Notes under the pieces: generated by a model
Databases searched by the model: none
What the model was told of the DNA's origin: nothing
What the model saw: only the letters and a program-made list of their open reading frames with translations
Assembly (NCBI GenBank): GCA_002840125.1
Contig: PGZF01000004.1
Coordinates: 1-64,000 of the forward strand
Direction: 5' to 3'
DNA from: Gammaproteobacteria bacterium HGW-Gammaproteobacteria-15
GTDB lineage: Bacteria > Pseudomonadota > Gammaproteobacteria > Enterobacterales > Alteromonadaceae
Length of the DNA stretch: 64,000 nt
Program-made: the position numbers and the translations under genes
Shown: in pieces, positions 8,238-17,613 of the stretch
How positions within the stretch are numbered: the first letter of the stretch is position 1
Layout of the letters: each line of letters opens with the position of its first letter

Positions 8238-8654
8238 ATGTCATTTAACAGCATTTATGACGTCAGTGGCAGTGCAATGCGTGCTCAGGTAATGCGCCTG
8301 GATACCATCGCTTCAAATTTAGCCAATGCCGACACCGCTTCAGCCACAGAAGCCGGAGCATTTAGGGCGTTAAAGCCGGTATTTGCTGCCTTATATAAAC
8401 AAACGGCAGACAGCCAGAGTTTGTCTGCTGAAGTACAAATGCTGGGTGTTACCACCTCCAGCCGGCCGGTAGAGCAGCGCTATGAGCCGAATAACCCGTT
8501 AGCGAATCAGGACGGCTATGTATTTTATTCCAACGTGAATGTGCTCGAAGAAATGGCTGACATGATGTCTGCATCGCGCAGTTATCAAACCTCGGTAGAA
8601 GTTATGGGCCGGGTATCCAGTATGCAGCAAAGTGTGCTGCGCCTTGGCCAGTAA
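8238..8654 (+). CDS. flgC: Flagellar proximal rod protein FlgC
   Basis: 138 residues. It has the rod signature RLDTIASNLANADTASATEAGAF, the FlgC-type SRPVEQRYEPNNPLANQDGYV segment and the C-terminal VLEEMADMMSASRSYQTSVEVM helix. It builds the proximal rod with FlgB and FlgF. GGAG lies upstream of the ATG and it is tightly spaced in the flg operon. Confidence 0.95.
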   Translation: MSFNSIYDVSGSAMRAQVMRLDTIASNLANADTASATEAGAFRALKPVFAALYKQTADSQSLSAEVQMLGVTTSSRPVEQRYEPNNPLANQDGYVFYSNVNVLEEMADMMSASRSYQTSVEVMGRVSSMQQSVLRLGQ

Positions 8655-8666
8655 AGGAGTAATAGC

Positions 8667-9338
8667 GTGAGTGCAATCAGCGGCCTGGGTGCCGGTACTA
8701 ATACCACTAATGACAGTACGATAGCAAAAAACGGTACTACCGGTGCAGAAGGGTTATCCACCATGTTTCTGGAGTTGCTGGTAGCGCAAATCAGCCACCA
8801 GAACCCGTTGGACCCAATGGACGGCACGCAATATGTCAGCCAGTTGGCTGAGTTTGCCAATGTTGAAAGCCTGCAAAGCCTGAAAATAGATTCCGGTAAA
8901 AACCTGGCACTGCAAAGTAGCCAGCAAGCATTACAGGCAACAGCATTAATTGGCACTCAGGTTGATGTTGCTGCTGAAACCATAGTGCTGGAGCAAGCGG
9001 GCCAGGTAAAAGGTGCGCTTAATCTGGGTGTTGAAGCCGACAGCATTGAACTGCGGCTGTATAACGCTGAAGGTAAATTAATGCAACAGCAAATGCTGCC
9101 GTACAGTGGCATCGGTACCTTGCGTTTTGCCTTTGATGAACAAGCTGCCGGTGGTTACTACGTGCAGGCCGATGCCTATATTAACGGACAGCCAAAACCG
9201 CTTACCACTTTGTTAAGTGGCGAGGTTGAGCGGGTGTCTGTCGGTAGCAATAAAGACGACATTATTTTGCAAGTCAATGGCCTGGGTAACCACGCTCTGT
9301 TAGATACCAATCAGCTGGCCTTTGGCAGCAACAGTTAA
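8667..9338 (+). CDS. flgD: Hook-capping protein FlgD
   Basis: 223 residues. The conserved N-terminal block TMFLELLVAQISHQNPLDPM DGTQYVSQLAEFANVESLQ (residues ~30-67) identifies FlgD, the transient scaffold capping the growing hook. The C-terminal half is the FlgD Ig-like/Tudor-like part (YVQADAYINGQPKPL). Start is GTG with AGGAG upstream. It directly precedes flgE, its assembly client. Confidence 0.95.
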   Translation: MSAISGLGAGTNTTNDSTIAKNGTTGAEGLSTMFLELLVAQISHQNPLDPMDGTQYVSQLAEFANVESLQSLKIDSGKNLALQSSQQALQATALIGTQVDVAAETIVLEQAGQVKGALNLGVEADSIELRLYNAEGKLMQQQMLPYSGIGTLRFAFDEQAAGGYYVQADAYINGQPKPLTTLLSGEVERVSVGSNKDDIILQVNGLGNHALLDTNQLAFGSNS

Positions 9339-9350
9339 GGAATCAGTATT

Positions 9351-10544
9351 ATGTCTATGTTTAATATCGGTTTAAGTGGGCTAAAAACCACGCAAAAAGC
9401 CCTGGAAATTACCAGCCATAACATTGCCAACTCTGGTACGGCCGGTTTTAAAAGTGGCAGCGCTGAATTTGCCTCGGTGTATAACGGCGGCCAGCGCGGC
9501 GGTGTCGATGTAAGTGACATTAAAGAAAATTTTACCCGTGAAGGCGGGGTGGTAAACACCGGCTCAGCGCTGGATTTAGCCATTACCGGTAAAGGTTTTT
9601 TTGTGGTTGCTGAAAACGGCCGTATGGCTTACACCCAGGCAGGCCGCTTTGATCTGGATAAAGATCAAAATATTGTTAACACCAGCGGCAACCGGTTGCA
9701 GGGCTATGGTATCGATGCCAATGGCAACCTGGTACCTGGTGTACTAACCGATTTAAAAATTGAAGCGGCGAATATTCCGGCCGAGGCCTCTACCGAAGTG
9801 GCTTTCTCGCTAAATTTAAGTTCAGCCAGTGATGTAATTGCCGTGCCGTTCGATCCTGCGGTAGGCAACAGCTATAACTATTCACAGTCGAGCGAAATAT
9901 TCGACTCTTTAGGCAATAGCCATACTTTAACGCAGTACTTTGTCCATACCGGTCCCAATACCTGGCAGGCGCATTATTTTGTTGATGGCGCAGATCTGGC
10001 AACCCCAACCAACCTTACATTTGACGCCAACGGCCAGTTAACTGCACCGGCGGCACCGGCAACAGTGGCGCTAACTTACACCCCAACCACCGGGGCTGCA
10101 GTAATGGACTTTGGCATTAACCTAACCAACAGCACCCAATTTGGCAGCGGCTTTAATATTTATAAAAACGACGCTAACGGCTATACCGCCGGCGAATTTG
10201 CCGGAGTTGCAATAGCCGAAACCGGCGAAGTATTTGCCACCTTTACCAATGGTGAAACCAAGCTGCAAGGCCAGGTGGTGCTGGCTAATTTTGCCAATAT
10301 CAATGGCCTGCAAACCGGCAATAAAACCGTTTGGTATGCCACTAATGAATCTGGCGCAGCCCTGTATGGCACACCGGACGCCGGTAGTTTTGGTGCTTTG
10401 TTATCGGGTGCCTATGTTGGCTCTAACGTAGATATCAGCGAGCAGTTGGTTGATTTAATGGCGTTTCAGCAAAACTACCAGGCCAACGCCAAAACTATCA
10501 GCACTGCCGATCAGATGATGCAGGTTTTGTTTAACGCCACCTAA
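9351..10544 (+). CDS. flgE: Flagellar hook protein FlgE
   Basis: 397 residues. It starts MSMFNIGLSGLKTTQKALEI with SHNIANSGTAGFKSGSAEFA, has the hook body (LDLAITGKGFFVV, SEIFDSLGNSHTLTQYF) and ends with VDISEQLVDLMAFQQNYQAN plus STADQMMQVL, the axial C-terminal helix. It polymerises into the universal joint between rod and filament. Length is typical. Same operon as flgB-flgL. Confidence 0.95.
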   Translation: MSMFNIGLSGLKTTQKALEITSHNIANSGTAGFKSGSAEFASVYNGGQRGGVDVSDIKENFTREGGVVNTGSALDLAITGKGFFVVAENGRMAYTQAGRFDLDKDQNIVNTSGNRLQGYGIDANGNLVPGVLTDLKIEAANIPAEASTEVAFSLNLSSASDVIAVPFDPAVGNSYNYSQSSEIFDSLGNSHTLTQYFVHTGPNTWQAHYFVDGADLATPTNLTFDANGQLTAPAAPATVALTYTPTTGAAVMDFGINLTNSTQFGSGFNIYKNDANGYTAGEFAGVAIAETGEVFATFTNGETKLQGQVVLANFANINGLQTGNKTVWYATNESGAALYGTPDAGSFGALLSGAYVGSNVDISEQLVDLMAFQQNYQANAKTISTADQMMQVLFNAT

Positions 10545-10556
10545 AGGTAAGCCGTT

Positions 10557-11291
10557 ATGGAACGCTTAATTTATACCGCTGTATCGGGTGCCGAGCTTAA
10601 CCAGACAGCTCTGCGCGTTAGTGCCAACAATCTGGCCAATGTTAATACGCCGGGTTTTAAAGCAGATATTGAGCAGGCGCAGGCAATGATGATTGCCGGT
10701 GATGGTTTTCGCACCCGTTATCAGGCGCAGTTACTGCCGGTGTTTACCAACCTGGCCAACGGCCCGGTGCAACAAACCGGCCGTGATCTGGATATTGTAC
10801 TGAGCGATGGCGGCTTTTTAGCCATAGCCGATGCCAACGGCAACGAAGCCTATACCCGTGCCGGTAACCTGCAGGTAGATGCCGACGGCCGCTTAATGCT
10901 AAACGGCTATGCGGTGCAGGGTGAGCAGGGCGACATAGTACTGCCGGAGTTTGGCGATATCGACATTAGTAGCGATGGCACCATTAATCTGCTGCCGGTA
11001 GGCGGTGGTGTTATTGCGCAGGAAGGCCGGTTGAAAATGGTCAGTGTCGGTAATGACACCCTGGTAAAAGGTCTGGACGGCTTGTTACGGCCGCAGCAGC
11101 AGGAACAACTGCCGGCAGATTTAGCTATTACCCTGCGTACCGGCGTGCTGGAAGGCGCCAATGTTAATGCGGTGGAAGAGATGGTAAACACCATGAATAT
11201 CAGCCGCCAGTTTGAAATGAATATCCGCATGATGAAAACCGCTGACGAACTGGCAGTGGCCGGTAACAAGCTGGTTAGTGGCAACAGTTAA
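10557..11291 (+). CDS. flgF: Flagellar proximal rod protein FlgF
   Basis: 244 residues with the basal-body rod signature (SANNLANVNTPGFKADIEQA), the DLDIVLSDGGFLAIADANG core shared by FlgF/FlgG/FlgE, and the C-terminal EGANVNAVEEMVNTMNISRQ helix. FlgF rather than FlgG because it is shorter and directly precedes the longer flgG. It completes the proximal rod. Confidence 0.93.
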   Translation: MERLIYTAVSGAELNQTALRVSANNLANVNTPGFKADIEQAQAMMIAGDGFRTRYQAQLLPVFTNLANGPVQQTGRDLDIVLSDGGFLAIADANGNEAYTRAGNLQVDADGRLMLNGYAVQGEQGDIVLPEFGDIDISSDGTINLLPVGGGVIAQEGRLKMVSVGNDTLVKGLDGLLRPQQQEQLPADLAITLRTGVLEGANVNAVEEMVNTMNISRQFEMNIRMMKTADELAVAGNKLVSGNS

Positions 11292-11303
11292 CAGGAGCAG
11301 CAC

Positions 11304-12089
11304 ATGAATTCTGCCTTATGGGTTAGTAAAACAGGTTTAGCCGCGCAGGATATGCGCATGACAACCATCTCCAACAACCTGGCTAACGTCAGTACCGCTG
11401 GCTTTAAGAAAGACCGCGTAGTGTTTGAAGATTTATTTTACCAGGTACAACGCCAACCGGGCACTCAGGCTGATGAGCTAAACCAGGTGCCGTCTGGTAT
11501 TCAGGTCGGTACTGGTGTGCGTATTAACGGCACGCAGAAAATTTTTACCGAAGGCAGCTTTGAGAAAAGCGACAACCCGCTGGATATCGCCATTGCCGGG
11601 CAGGGCTTTTTCCAGATTGAAAACCCGGACGGTGAAATATTGTATAGCCGCAGCGGCCAGTTTCAGCTGAACGCCGATTCATTGATCGTAAACGCCAACG
11701 GCCTGCCACTGCTGCAAAATATTGCGATACCAGAGAACTCCACCAGCGTAACCATAGGCCGCGACGGTACTGTTACTGCTGTAGTTGCCGGTCAGGCTGA
11801 TCCGGTAGATCTGGGCCAGATTTTAACCGTTAATTTTGTTAACCCCGCTGGTTTAGAAGCGCTGGGTGGCAATTTATTCCGCGCCACTGCGGCCTCTGGT
11901 GAAGCAGTAGAAGGCGTGCCGGGAGAAGACGCACTGGGTGCCTTGCAACAACACACCATTGAAGGCTCTAACGTTAGCGTGGTTGATGAAATGGTCAGCA
12001 TGATAGCAGTGCAGCGCGCCTATGAAATGAACGCCAAAGTGGTATCGGCAGCCGATGAAATGCTGCGCTTTATTAACCAGAGCCTGTAA
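11304..12089 (+). CDS. flgG: Flagellar distal rod protein FlgG
   Basis: 261 residues, a typical FlgG length. Features are MNSALWVSKTGLAAQDMRMT, SNNLANVSTAGFKKDRVVFE, the FlgG-type YQVQRQPGTQADE and PLDIAIAGQGFFQI, ending SNVSVVDEMVSMIAVQRAYE and AADEMLRFINQSL. It forms the drive-shaft crossing peptidoglycan and outer membrane. AGGAG precedes the ATG. Confidence 0.96.
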   Translation: MNSALWVSKTGLAAQDMRMTTISNNLANVSTAGFKKDRVVFEDLFYQVQRQPGTQADELNQVPSGIQVGTGVRINGTQKIFTEGSFEKSDNPLDIAIAGQGFFQIENPDGEILYSRSGQFQLNADSLIVNANGLPLLQNIAIPENSTSVTIGRDGTVTAVVAGQADPVDLGQILTVNFVNPAGLEALGGNLFRATAASGEAVEGVPGEDALGALQQHTIEGSNVSVVDEMVSMIAVQRAYEMNAKVVSAADEMLRFINQSL

Positions 12090-12093
12090 GCCT

Positions 12094-12759
12094 ATGAAAA
12101 CCTGCAGCGCCTTAATCATCATCTTATTGCTAAGCGCCTGCGCCAGCCAGCCGCCGCTGGTACATGAAGCCGACTGGGAACAGGTGGTGGCACAGCGTAG
12201 TGGTGATGAACCGCTGCCAGGCCAGCAGCATGGCAGCCTGTACAGCGACCGTTATATGTTTACCCTGTACGAAGATAAACGTGCCTACAGGGTAGGCGAT
12301 ATTCTGACCGTGGAGCTAAATGAGCGTACTCAGTCGAGCAAAAGCGCCGATGCCAGTATAGATAGAAGCACCGGTATTAATGTTGGCGTGCCGCTGGTAG
12401 GTAATTTAAATACCTCAGAGCTGGCCATGCAACTGAACTCACGTTTACAGTTTGATGGCGAAAGTGCCGCCAGCCAGCAAAACTTCCTGCGCGGCTCTAT
12501 TACCGTGCGGGTAACCGATGTATTGCCCAACGGCGCTCTGGCAATCCGTGGCGAAAAATGGATCAAGCTGAACCAGGGCGATGAATATATCCGTCTGCAG
12601 GGGCTGGTGCGGCCGGAGGATATTGATGTAACCAACCGCATATCGTCGCAGCGTATTGCCGATGCCCGCATCAGTTATTCCGGCAAAGGTGATTTAGCCA
12701 GTGCAAGCCAGGCCGGTTGGTTTACCCGTTTGTTTAACCGCTTTCTTAACCCGTTTTAA
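12094..12759 (+). CDS. flgH: L-ring lipoprotein FlgH
   Basis: 221 residues from ATG 12094 (MKTCSALIIILLLSACASQ), chosen because it yields a proper lipoprotein signal with lipobox LSAC and follows the flgG stop by 4 bases. The mature part has the FlgH features RAYRVGDILTVELNERTQSS KSADA, FLRGSITVRVTDVLPNGALA and VRPEDIDVTNRISSQRIADA. It forms the outer-membrane L-ring bushing. The L-ring implies an outer-membrane-spanning, conventional basal body. Confidence 0.95.
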   Translation: MKTCSALIIILLLSACASQPPLVHEADWEQVVAQRSGDEPLPGQQHGSLYSDRYMFTLYEDKRAYRVGDILTVELNERTQSSKSADASIDRSTGINVGVPLVGNLNTSELAMQLNSRLQFDGESAASQQNFLRGSITVRVTDVLPNGALAIRGEKWIKLNQGDEYIRLQGLVRPEDIDVTNRISSQRIADARISYSGKGDLASASQAGWFTRLFNRFLNPF

Positions 12760-12769
12760 CTGAGGTGTT

Positions 12770-13864
12770 ATGAAACATTGTATAAGTGCCGCGCTGTTGC
12801 TGTTGTGGCCCCTGTTGTTACAGGCCAGGCCACTGCTGGATCTGGTAGATATTCAGGGCGTGCGCGATAACCAGCTGGTGGGCTATGGTCTGGTGGTAGG
12901 TTTGCCGGGCTCAGGTGACAAGGCGCAAGTCAGGTTTGCCGCCCAGTCATTAAATAATATGCTGAAACAATTTGGTGTGCAGCTGGATGAGAGCAGCTTA
13001 CCGAAGTCAAAAAATGTGGCGGCGGTTGCTGTTACCGCTACGTTGCCGGCCAATGCCAGCCCCGGGCAAACCATGGACGTGACTATTATGTCGCTGGGTG
13101 ACGCCAAAAGCCTGCATGGTGGCAGCTTAATGCTGACACCGCTACGTGGTGTTGATGGCAAAGTATATGCACTGGCGCAGGGTAATCTGGTGGTGGGCGG
13201 CTTAAATGCCACCGGCCAGAATGGCTCGTCGGTTACTGTTAACGTGCCCACCGCCGGTATTATTCCGTCCGGTGCTATTGTTGAGCGCAGCGTGCAGCAA
13301 TTATATGACCCTGCCGCCCAGGTTGTGCTTAACCTGAAGCAACCCAATTATCAGACCGCGCGCAATGTTGTCACGGCCATTAATCAGGTGTTTGGGCCCG
13401 ACGTGGCCAGAGCAGAGCACAAAGGTAAGCTGGTGGTCAGTGCACCGGTAGACGCCAACAGCCGCATTACCTTTATGTCGATGTTGCAGGACATTGATGT
13501 AGAAGAAGGCAGCCAGCGGCCACGCGTGGTGTTTAACAGCCGCACCGGCACTGTGGTAATGAACGATGTTGTGCGGGTAAAGCGCGCGGCAGTCAGCCAT
13601 GGCAGTTTAACTATTACTATTAGCGAGCAGCAGGGGGTAAGCCAGCCGCTACCTTTTAGTGGTGGCACGACAACGCCGGTACAAAACAGCGCAGTGAATG
13701 TGCAGGAGCGCACCGCCAATATGATGCTGTGGCCGGAAGGGAGCTCGCTGGACGCTATAGTGCAGGCAATTAACGCGCTGGGGGCAACTCCGGCAGAACT
13801 GATGTCGATCCTGATTGCACTGGATAATGCCGGTGCACTGGATGCTGATTTGCTGGTGATCTGA
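12770..13864 (+). CDS. flgI: P-ring protein FlgI
   Basis: 364 residues with a cleavable signal (MKHCISAALLLLWPLLLQA). The mature protein starts RPLLDLVDIQGVRDNQLVGYG and contains GLNATGQNGSSVTVNVPTAG and MSMLQDIDVEEGSQRPRVVF, all FlgI hallmarks. It forms the peptidoglycan ring, with FlgA (6997-7779) as its chaperone. Its stop (TGA 13862-13864) is directly followed by the flgJ ATG. Confidence 0.96.
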   Translation: MKHCISAALLLLWPLLLQARPLLDLVDIQGVRDNQLVGYGLVVGLPGSGDKAQVRFAAQSLNNMLKQFGVQLDESSLPKSKNVAAVAVTATLPANASPGQTMDVTIMSLGDAKSLHGGSLMLTPLRGVDGKVYALAQGNLVVGGLNATGQNGSSVTVNVPTAGIIPSGAIVERSVQQLYDPAAQVVLNLKQPNYQTARNVVTAINQVFGPDVARAEHKGKLVVSAPVDANSRITFMSMLQDIDVEEGSQRPRVVFNSRTGTVVMNDVVRVKRAAVSHGSLTITISEQQGVSQPLPFSGGTTTPVQNSAVNVQERTANMMLWPEGSSLDAIVQAINALGATPAELMSILIALDNAGALDADLLVI

Positions 13865-14341
13865 ATGAATATAACCCCTTTAACTGGTTACTCTTTACCT
13901 GGCGAGGGCCTGGCGATAGATCCGCGCGCTGCCGCAAGCATAGATAGCAATCAGGACCCGGCCGCCCGGCTGAGTAAAGCGGCAGAACAGTTTGAAGCGA
14001 TATTTTTGCAGCTGGTGCTGAAAAATATGCATGCCGGCACCGACGCTATTGCCGGTGACAACGGCCTGTTTGGCAGCAGTGAGGCCCAAACGTTTCGCGA
14101 TATGCACGATGCCCAGCTGGCACAGAACCTGGCCGCCAAGCAGCAGCTCGGCCTGGCTGAAGCCATAGTGCGGCAGTTGGGCGATGGCCTGGCGCAAACC
14201 GAAAATAAATTTAAGCAACTGGCCGAAGCCGTCGCTTTACCTGATAAGGCGGCGCTGAGTCTGGTTGCGCCAAAATACAGTAACAGCGGATTTAGCCAGC
14301 CATTATGGCAGGCTGACAGCGGCGGGAAACCCAGCTTATGA
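13865..14341 (+). CDS. flgJ: Rod-capping protein FlgJ, short form without peptidoglycan hydrolase domain
   Basis: 158 residues. It carries only the N-terminal rod-capping domain (KAAEQFEAIFLQLVLKNMHAG, SEAQTFRDMHDAQLAQNLAAK, LAEAIVRQL). The C-terminal glucosaminidase domain of the roughly 310-residue enterobacterial and Vibrio polar FlgJ is absent. There is no frameshift: the stop overlaps the flgK start (ATGA). Lateral-type FlgJ proteins are often single-domain. Peptidoglycan opening must then be supplied by another enzyme not in this window. Confidence 0.9.
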   Translation: MNITPLTGYSLPGEGLAIDPRAAASIDSNQDPAARLSKAAEQFEAIFLQLVLKNMHAGTDAIAGDNGLFGSSEAQTFRDMHDAQLAQNLAAKQQLGLAEAIVRQLGDGLAQTENKFKQLAEAVALPDKAALSLVAPKYSNSGFSQPLWQADSGGKPSL

Positions 14342-15660
14342 GTATGCTTTTAAACGGTGTGTCTGGCCTTAATGCGGCTAACAGTGCACTCAATGTGGTA
14401 GGCCAGAACGTGGCTAATGCTGCCGTAAAGGGGTATAGCCGGCAAACGGTGTATCTGGAAACTGCTGCCGGCGGTTTAAACGGCGTTAAAGTTACTAAGG
14501 TCGATCGCATCGTCAATGATTTTCTTAATGACGATATTTGGCGCACCAGTTCAGATTTAAGTTATTACGAAGGTTTTCAAAGCTATCTGGGGTATCTGGA
14601 ACAAATTCTCGGCACTGAATCGCTGAACCTGAATGATGCCGTTGCCGGTATCAGTGCAGCTTTTAACGCGGCAATGTCGGCACCCGATTCTAACGCTTAC
14701 CGCCAACAAGTGTTGTCATCAGCACAGGCTCTGGTACAAGACCTGTCGCAAATTAACGGTGCCTTGTCGGATCAACAAAACAAACTCAGCAAAGAATTAA
14801 GCAACCTGGCTGATAACAGCAGCTCATTATTACAACAAGTTGCTGAACTAAATAGCAAAATCAGCAAAGCGCAAGCGCTGGGGCAACCTACCGCTGAACT
14901 GGCTGATGCCCGTGAAGTGTTAATAACTGAATTATCAGGTTATATGGGCGTAGACATTGTCGATCCGGGCGATGGCAATATTAATATCAGCAGTAAAAAC
15001 GGCGCCCCGCTGGTGGTTGGCTCTAAATCTGCAGCGGTCAGCGTAAACGGTACTGCGGTTAATGTAAGCTTTAACGGTCAGAACTTTGGCCTGAATGAGT
15101 TTGTCGGTGGCCGCATTGGCGGTTTACTCAATGTCGATGTAAACGTGCTGCAACCGAGCAAACTGCAACTGGAACAAATTGTCACTAATATTGCCGACTC
15201 AGTAAATGCGGCACTGGCAGAAGGCTTCGATTTAAACGGCCAGCCAGGGGAACCGCTGTTTTTGTACAACCCGGCTGATGTGCTGGGCACTATTAGGGTG
15301 AACCCTGATTTGCAACCGGATGGCCTGGCCTTTATCGGTAATGACGGTTTTGGCAACCCGGCCGGTGGCCGTGGCGATAATGGCAACATTGCTAATCTGG
15401 TGGCGTCATTAAATGGCGGCACAGCAGGCTATGATACGTTAATCGGCGATCTGGCTATTCAAAGCAAGCAAGTGCAAAGCAGCGTTAAAACTGCCCAGGT
15501 ACTGAACAACAACGCTGTGGCTGCCCGTGACAGTGTTAGTGGTGTAAACCTGGACGAAGAAGCCGCTAACCTGATGTATTACCAGCAGCTGTATGACGCT
15601 AATGCCCGGGTGATCAGCACTGCTGATCAATTATTTAAAACCCTGATTAATATCTTCTGA
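14338..15660 (+). CDS. flgK: Hook-filament junction protein FlgK (HAP1)
   Basis: 440 residues. N-terminus MSMLLNGVSGLNAANSALNV VGQNVANAAVKGYSRQTV and C-terminus SGVNLDEEAANLMYYQQLYD ANARVISTADQLFKTL are diagnostic. At 440 residues it is short for FlgK (about 550 in Salmonella), with a reduced central variable domain. FlgN (6215-6646) is the expected chaperone. It overlaps flgJ by 4 bases. Confidence 0.95.
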   Translation: MSMLLNGVSGLNAANSALNVVGQNVANAAVKGYSRQTVYLETAAGGLNGVKVTKVDRIVNDFLNDDIWRTSSDLSYYEGFQSYLGYLEQILGTESLNLNDAVAGISAAFNAAMSAPDSNAYRQQVLSSAQALVQDLSQINGALSDQQNKLSKELSNLADNSSSLLQQVAELNSKISKAQALGQPTAELADAREVLITELSGYMGVDIVDPGDGNINISSKNGAPLVVGSKSAAVSVNGTAVNVSFNGQNFGLNEFVGGRIGGLLNVDVNVLQPSKLQLEQIVTNIADSVNAALAEGFDLNGQPGEPLFLYNPADVLGTIRVNPDLQPDGLAFIGNDGFGNPAGGRGDNGNIANLVASLNGGTAGYDTLIGDLAIQSKQVQSSVKTAQVLNNNAVAARDSVSGVNLDEEAANLMYYQQLYDANARVISTADQLFKTLINIF

Positions 15661-15670
15661 GGCAGTGGCT

Positions 15671-16567
15671 ATGCGCGTTAGCAGCAATCAGTATCATCTA
15701 ACTACTATTCGCAATATTCAGCAGTCTACTGCTGAGTACAGTAAGTTATCTATCCAGCTGGCCACCAATCAGCGGATACAAAAGCCATCAGATGACCCTT
15801 TAGGTGCAGTGATGCTGTTAACGTTAAACAGCGAGCTGACTAAACTGGATCAGTACAAATCGAATATGAATGCGGTGCATTTTAATCTGGGCCAGCAGGA
15901 AACTCAGTTAAGCAGTATTGTCAATACGCTGTATTCAATACAGGAAATCGTCACAACGGCGGCAGACGGCACTATGGGCCAGGCCGAGCTGGAAGCATTT
16001 AGCCAGGAATTGTCGGTATTAGTGCCGGGTATTGTCGATTTACTTAATGCCAAAGATGGCAACGGCAATTATTACTTCTCAGGCAGTTTAACCGATGTTA
16101 TGCCGTTTGAGCGCGATGCACTGGGCGTATATCAGTACAATGGTGATGACCGGGTACGTCAGATTGCGGTGTCAGATAACTCCAGTGTGCCGGGCAATAT
16201 TGTTGGCAGCGCGCTGGACCCAGGCGTAACTTTCTTAAATCAAATGCAAACTTATCTGGATTTAATCAGCACAGCGCCGGCTGGCGGTGTGGGTGACGAA
16301 TCCCGCGATATGCTGGGCCATATCAGTAGCTTTCTGGCTACGGTAAGCGGTGAGATCACCCGCATTGGTGGGACTTTAGCCTCACTGGACGAAATGGCTC
16401 TGGGTAATGATGATATAGCACTGTTTACCGAGACACTGCGTGATGACATTAAATTAGTGGACTACCCGGAGGCCTACGTCAAAATGAATCAGGCGATGGC
16501 GTCTTATGAGTCGTCGCTGAAGGTGTATTCCAGCGTATCCAGGCTTACCTTGTTTTCCTATGTTTAA
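15671..16567 (+). CDS. flgL: Hook-filament junction protein FlgL (HAP3)
   Basis: 298 residues from ATG 15671; TGAGG sits 9 bases upstream, so this ATG is preferred to GTG 15665. The N-terminus MRVSSNQYHLTTIRNIQQST plus QLATNQRIQKPSDDPLGAVM is FlgL-like, with flagellin-type helices. It connects FlgK to the flagellin filament. Last classical flg gene before the accessory region. Confidence 0.92.
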   Translation: MRVSSNQYHLTTIRNIQQSTAEYSKLSIQLATNQRIQKPSDDPLGAVMLLTLNSELTKLDQYKSNMNAVHFNLGQQETQLSSIVNTLYSIQEIVTTAADGTMGQAELEAFSQELSVLVPGIVDLLNAKDGNGNYYFSGSLTDVMPFERDALGVYQYNGDDRVRQIAVSDNSSVPGNIVGSALDPGVTFLNQMQTYLDLISTAPAGGVGDESRDMLGHISSFLATVSGEITRIGGTLASLDEMALGNDDIALFTETLRDDIKLVDYPEAYVKMNQAMASYESSLKVYSSVSRLTLFSYV

Positions 16568-16580
16568 GTAAGGTGCAGCT

Positions 16581-17606
16581 ATGCAGCTATCCGGTGCGGT
16601 TGATAAGGTCAGTAACAGTGCGCTAACGCCGTTAAATGCGGCTGATCGCGCCGCTGTGATCAAGGCTGTTCGTGCTGACGATGCTGGCCGCACTGTTCCG
16701 GCATCGCGGCAATCGCGGCAGATACAGGTATTAAGTAAATGGGCGTTGGCAGCAGATGTCAGTAAGCAGCTTAGCCAGACTGATCAAACCGAGCGCAATA
16801 TCCGCCAGGCATATCAGGCGCTGGAAAACCTGCGCCGGCAGCTGAATGCACCGGGTAACAGCAAGTTATCAGCGCAACAGCAACAGCAGGCACAACAGCA
16901 GTTAGCCCAGCTGGAACAAAAACTATCGCACAGCAGTTCAGGCCTTAATGCCGATTTAACCCCGGTCGGTGCTCAACCTGCACCGGTAAAAGCCAGCCTG
17001 GGCAACAGTATAGATTTACTGTCAGAGCGGCGCCAAAACGAGCAGGTTAGTATTTTGCTGGGCCGCAGTGGCAGTGCAGTTAGCATCAGCTTACCCGCTG
17101 GCCAAAGCGCAGAGCAAAATCTGCAGACTGTGCAGCAAGCCTTTGCCCGTCAGCAAATCAGTGTTGGCAGTGATCATCAGCAACAGCTGTATTTCTCTGC
17201 CGAAGCGCGTGATGCCCGTAAGTTGCAGGAGCCCTGGTTAATTAGTGGCCAGGGCGTGCGTGTTGCTGCAGGTAACCCGGTAACTGTCAAACTGCAGGCT
17301 GGTGACAGCACACTGGCTCAGTTGGGTAAAGCGGCGGCAACAGCCGACAATGTGCAGGCCTATAGCCAGCAAATTCAGCTGGCGCAGCAACAATTAAAAG
17401 ATGCGCTGGGTAAAGTACAGGCACAGCGTGCCGCGTTGCAGGCACAACTGGTGGCAATTCAGCAAAGCCAGAATGATAACACTGAGCTTAATGCGCTTAG
17501 CCAGCAACTGCGTATTGAAATGCAAAGTGGCAGTAAAAGTGCGGTGTCGGTAGTGATGTCACAAGCCAATATTACCCGTAGCCTGGTTGAGTTTGGTTTG
17601 GGTTGA
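16581..17606 (+). CDS. Coiled-coil protein of unknown function between flgL and maf
   Basis: 341 residues, no recognised family. Residues ~70-125 and ~265-330 are long Gln/Ala-rich coiled coils. They flank a globular middle (about 150-260: VSILLGRSGSAVSISLPAGQ, SVGSDHQQQLYFSAEARDAR) that resembles small beta domains of flagellin hook-IN type. No signal peptide or membrane segment. It follows flgL by 13 bases and its end is close to the maf start, so it belongs to the flg operon. It might assist or be modified by the Maf protein, or be an exported axial component; both are guesses. Confidence 0.6.
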   Translation: MQLSGAVDKVSNSALTPLNAADRAAVIKAVRADDAGRTVPASRQSRQIQVLSKWALAADVSKQLSQTDQTERNIRQAYQALENLRRQLNAPGNSKLSAQQQQQAQQQLAQLEQKLSHSSSGLNADLTPVGAQPAPVKASLGNSIDLLSERRQNEQVSILLGRSGSAVSISLPAGQSAEQNLQTVQQAFARQQISVGSDHQQQLYFSAEARDARKLQEPWLISGQGVRVAAGNPVTVKLQAGDSTLAQLGKAAATADNVQAYSQQIQLAQQQLKDALGKVQAQRAALQAQLVAIQQSQNDNTELNALSQQLRIEMQSGSKSAVSVVMSQANITRSLVEFGLG

Positions 17607-17613
17607 CAGATTA

